From: JAVVUQ01 sp036653075
GTDB taxonomy: Bacteria > Bacillota > Clostridia > Christensenellales > CAG-314
Assembly: GCA_036653075.1 (NCBI GenBank)
Contig: JAVVUQ010000030.1
Coordinates: forward strand, 1 to 16,173
Direction of reading: 5' to 3'
Length of the DNA stretch: 16,173 bases
Under the pieces are notes generated by a model that made no database searches, was not told the DNA's origin, and saw only the letters and a list, made by a program, of their open reading frames with translations. The stretch's first letter is position 1. Every line of letters starts with the position of its first letter. Made by a program: the position numbers and the translations under genes. Shown piece after piece: positions 15,786 to 16,173 of this stretch.

Positions 15786-15889
15786 TTACTATCCTCCGTT
15801 TATCAAAAGTCGCCTTATTTAAACTACTTTCGACCAAAAACTTACTTTAACTCAATCTATTTTTCTACTTTTATCACCAACTCTATATG

Positions 15890-15922
15890 TATGTAACACG
15901 AACCACGATAGTTCATTACATA
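15890..15922. other. Imperfect hairpin in the atpF-atpA gap
   Basis: TATGTAA (15890-15896) pairs with TTACATA (15916-15922) and GAAC (15900-15903) with GTTC (15911-15914), leaving a 3x1 internal loop and a 7-base apical loop. It is the only G/C-containing structure in the 245-bp gap and has no T run after it in the transcript direction. It is therefore more likely an mRNA processing or stability element, or an operator, than a terminator. Confidence 0.45.
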
Positions 15923-16030
15923 TTCGTCATTTTAACTTACATATAACATTTATATTAAGTGTACTTTTACTATTAGTTTATATATTATTTATACTCTTTC
16001 ATCATTTAATATTTAAATAACTACATATCT

Positions 16031-16173
16031 TTATTTATTAAATAATATATCTACGCCAATCGCTTTTTCCACATCTTTTTTTATTCCGTACATTCCAACG
16101 CCCAAACTTTTGCCGCCGCTCGGAATAGGAGTAATTATAGGATATTCCTTTGCTTTAGCTTTTTTTATTATAT
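16031..16173 (-). CDS. atpF: V-type ATP synthase subunit F, C-terminal part (cut by window edge)
   Basis: Only the last 47 codons or so are inside the window; the gene continues beyond the right edge. The translated tail contains YPIITPIPSGGKSLGVGM, then IKKDVEKAIGVDILF and a stop (16033-16031). This matches the C-terminus of V-type subunit F (ntpG), a small protein of about 100 residues that binds the D shaft. Position directly upstream of atpA agrees with the standard operon order. No start could be seen. Confidence 0.88.
   Translation of the reverse strand, partial: IIKKAKAKEYPIITPIPSGGKSLGVGMYGIKKDVEKAIGVDILFNK

Noticed and set aside
15870..15935. Tiny minus-strand ORF (about 19 codons from an ATG inside the atpF-atpA gap)
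   Set aside because: No ribosome binding site, very short, and it coincides with the hairpin, which explains its symmetry better.

Overview
The window comes from an AT-rich genome, with nearly pure A/T intergenic DNA, strong AGGAGG-type ribosome binding sites and a sigma-A-type promoter. The sleB-ypeB pair (spore cortex hydrolase and its partner) points to an endospore-forming member of the Bacillota. The V-type (A/V) ATPase operon fits an anaerobic clostridial lineage better than Bacillus. I cannot name the species. Every gene I can support lies on the minus strand, so transcription runs from high to low coordinates. No tRNA, rRNA, CRISPR array, insertion sequence or prophage gene was seen.

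Right-hand block (about 11.8-16.2 kb): the downstream half of a V-type ATPase operon in the usual order F (3' end only), A, B, D. A and B are almost fused (one base between them). F-A and B-D are separated by unusually long A/T-rich gaps of 245 and 219 bases, each holding a hairpin-forming inverted repeat. A GNAT acetyltransferase follows after atpD, with a perfect 24-bp tandem duplication directly upstream of it.

Middle block (about 4.9-10.8 kb): a PatB/MalY-type PLP enzyme (cystathionine beta-lyase-like), then two large ABC proteins, each an N-terminal ATPase fused to a MacB/FtsX-type four-helix permease. All three are close enough together to be one transcript. The two ABC proteins probably form a heteromeric exporter or mechanotransmission machine of the envelope, with unknown substrate. 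Next comes an OmpR-family response regulator and a membrane histidine kinase with their own good sigma-A-type promoter and an intrinsic terminator. Regulation of the ABC pair by this two-component system is plausible from position but not shown.

Left-hand block (about 0.1-2.2 kb): sleB and ypeB as a two-gene germination operon, ending against a strong terminator whose U-tract is on the plus strand and so probably serves a convergent gene left of the window. Between the kinase and sleB is a 429-bp non-coding stretch with a 40-bp tandem duplication.

Most of the window is recognisable housekeeping, sporulation and transport content. The least explained parts are the paired MacB-like transporters (one with a long extra linker) beside a PLP enzyme, and the structured or duplicated intergenic DNA.
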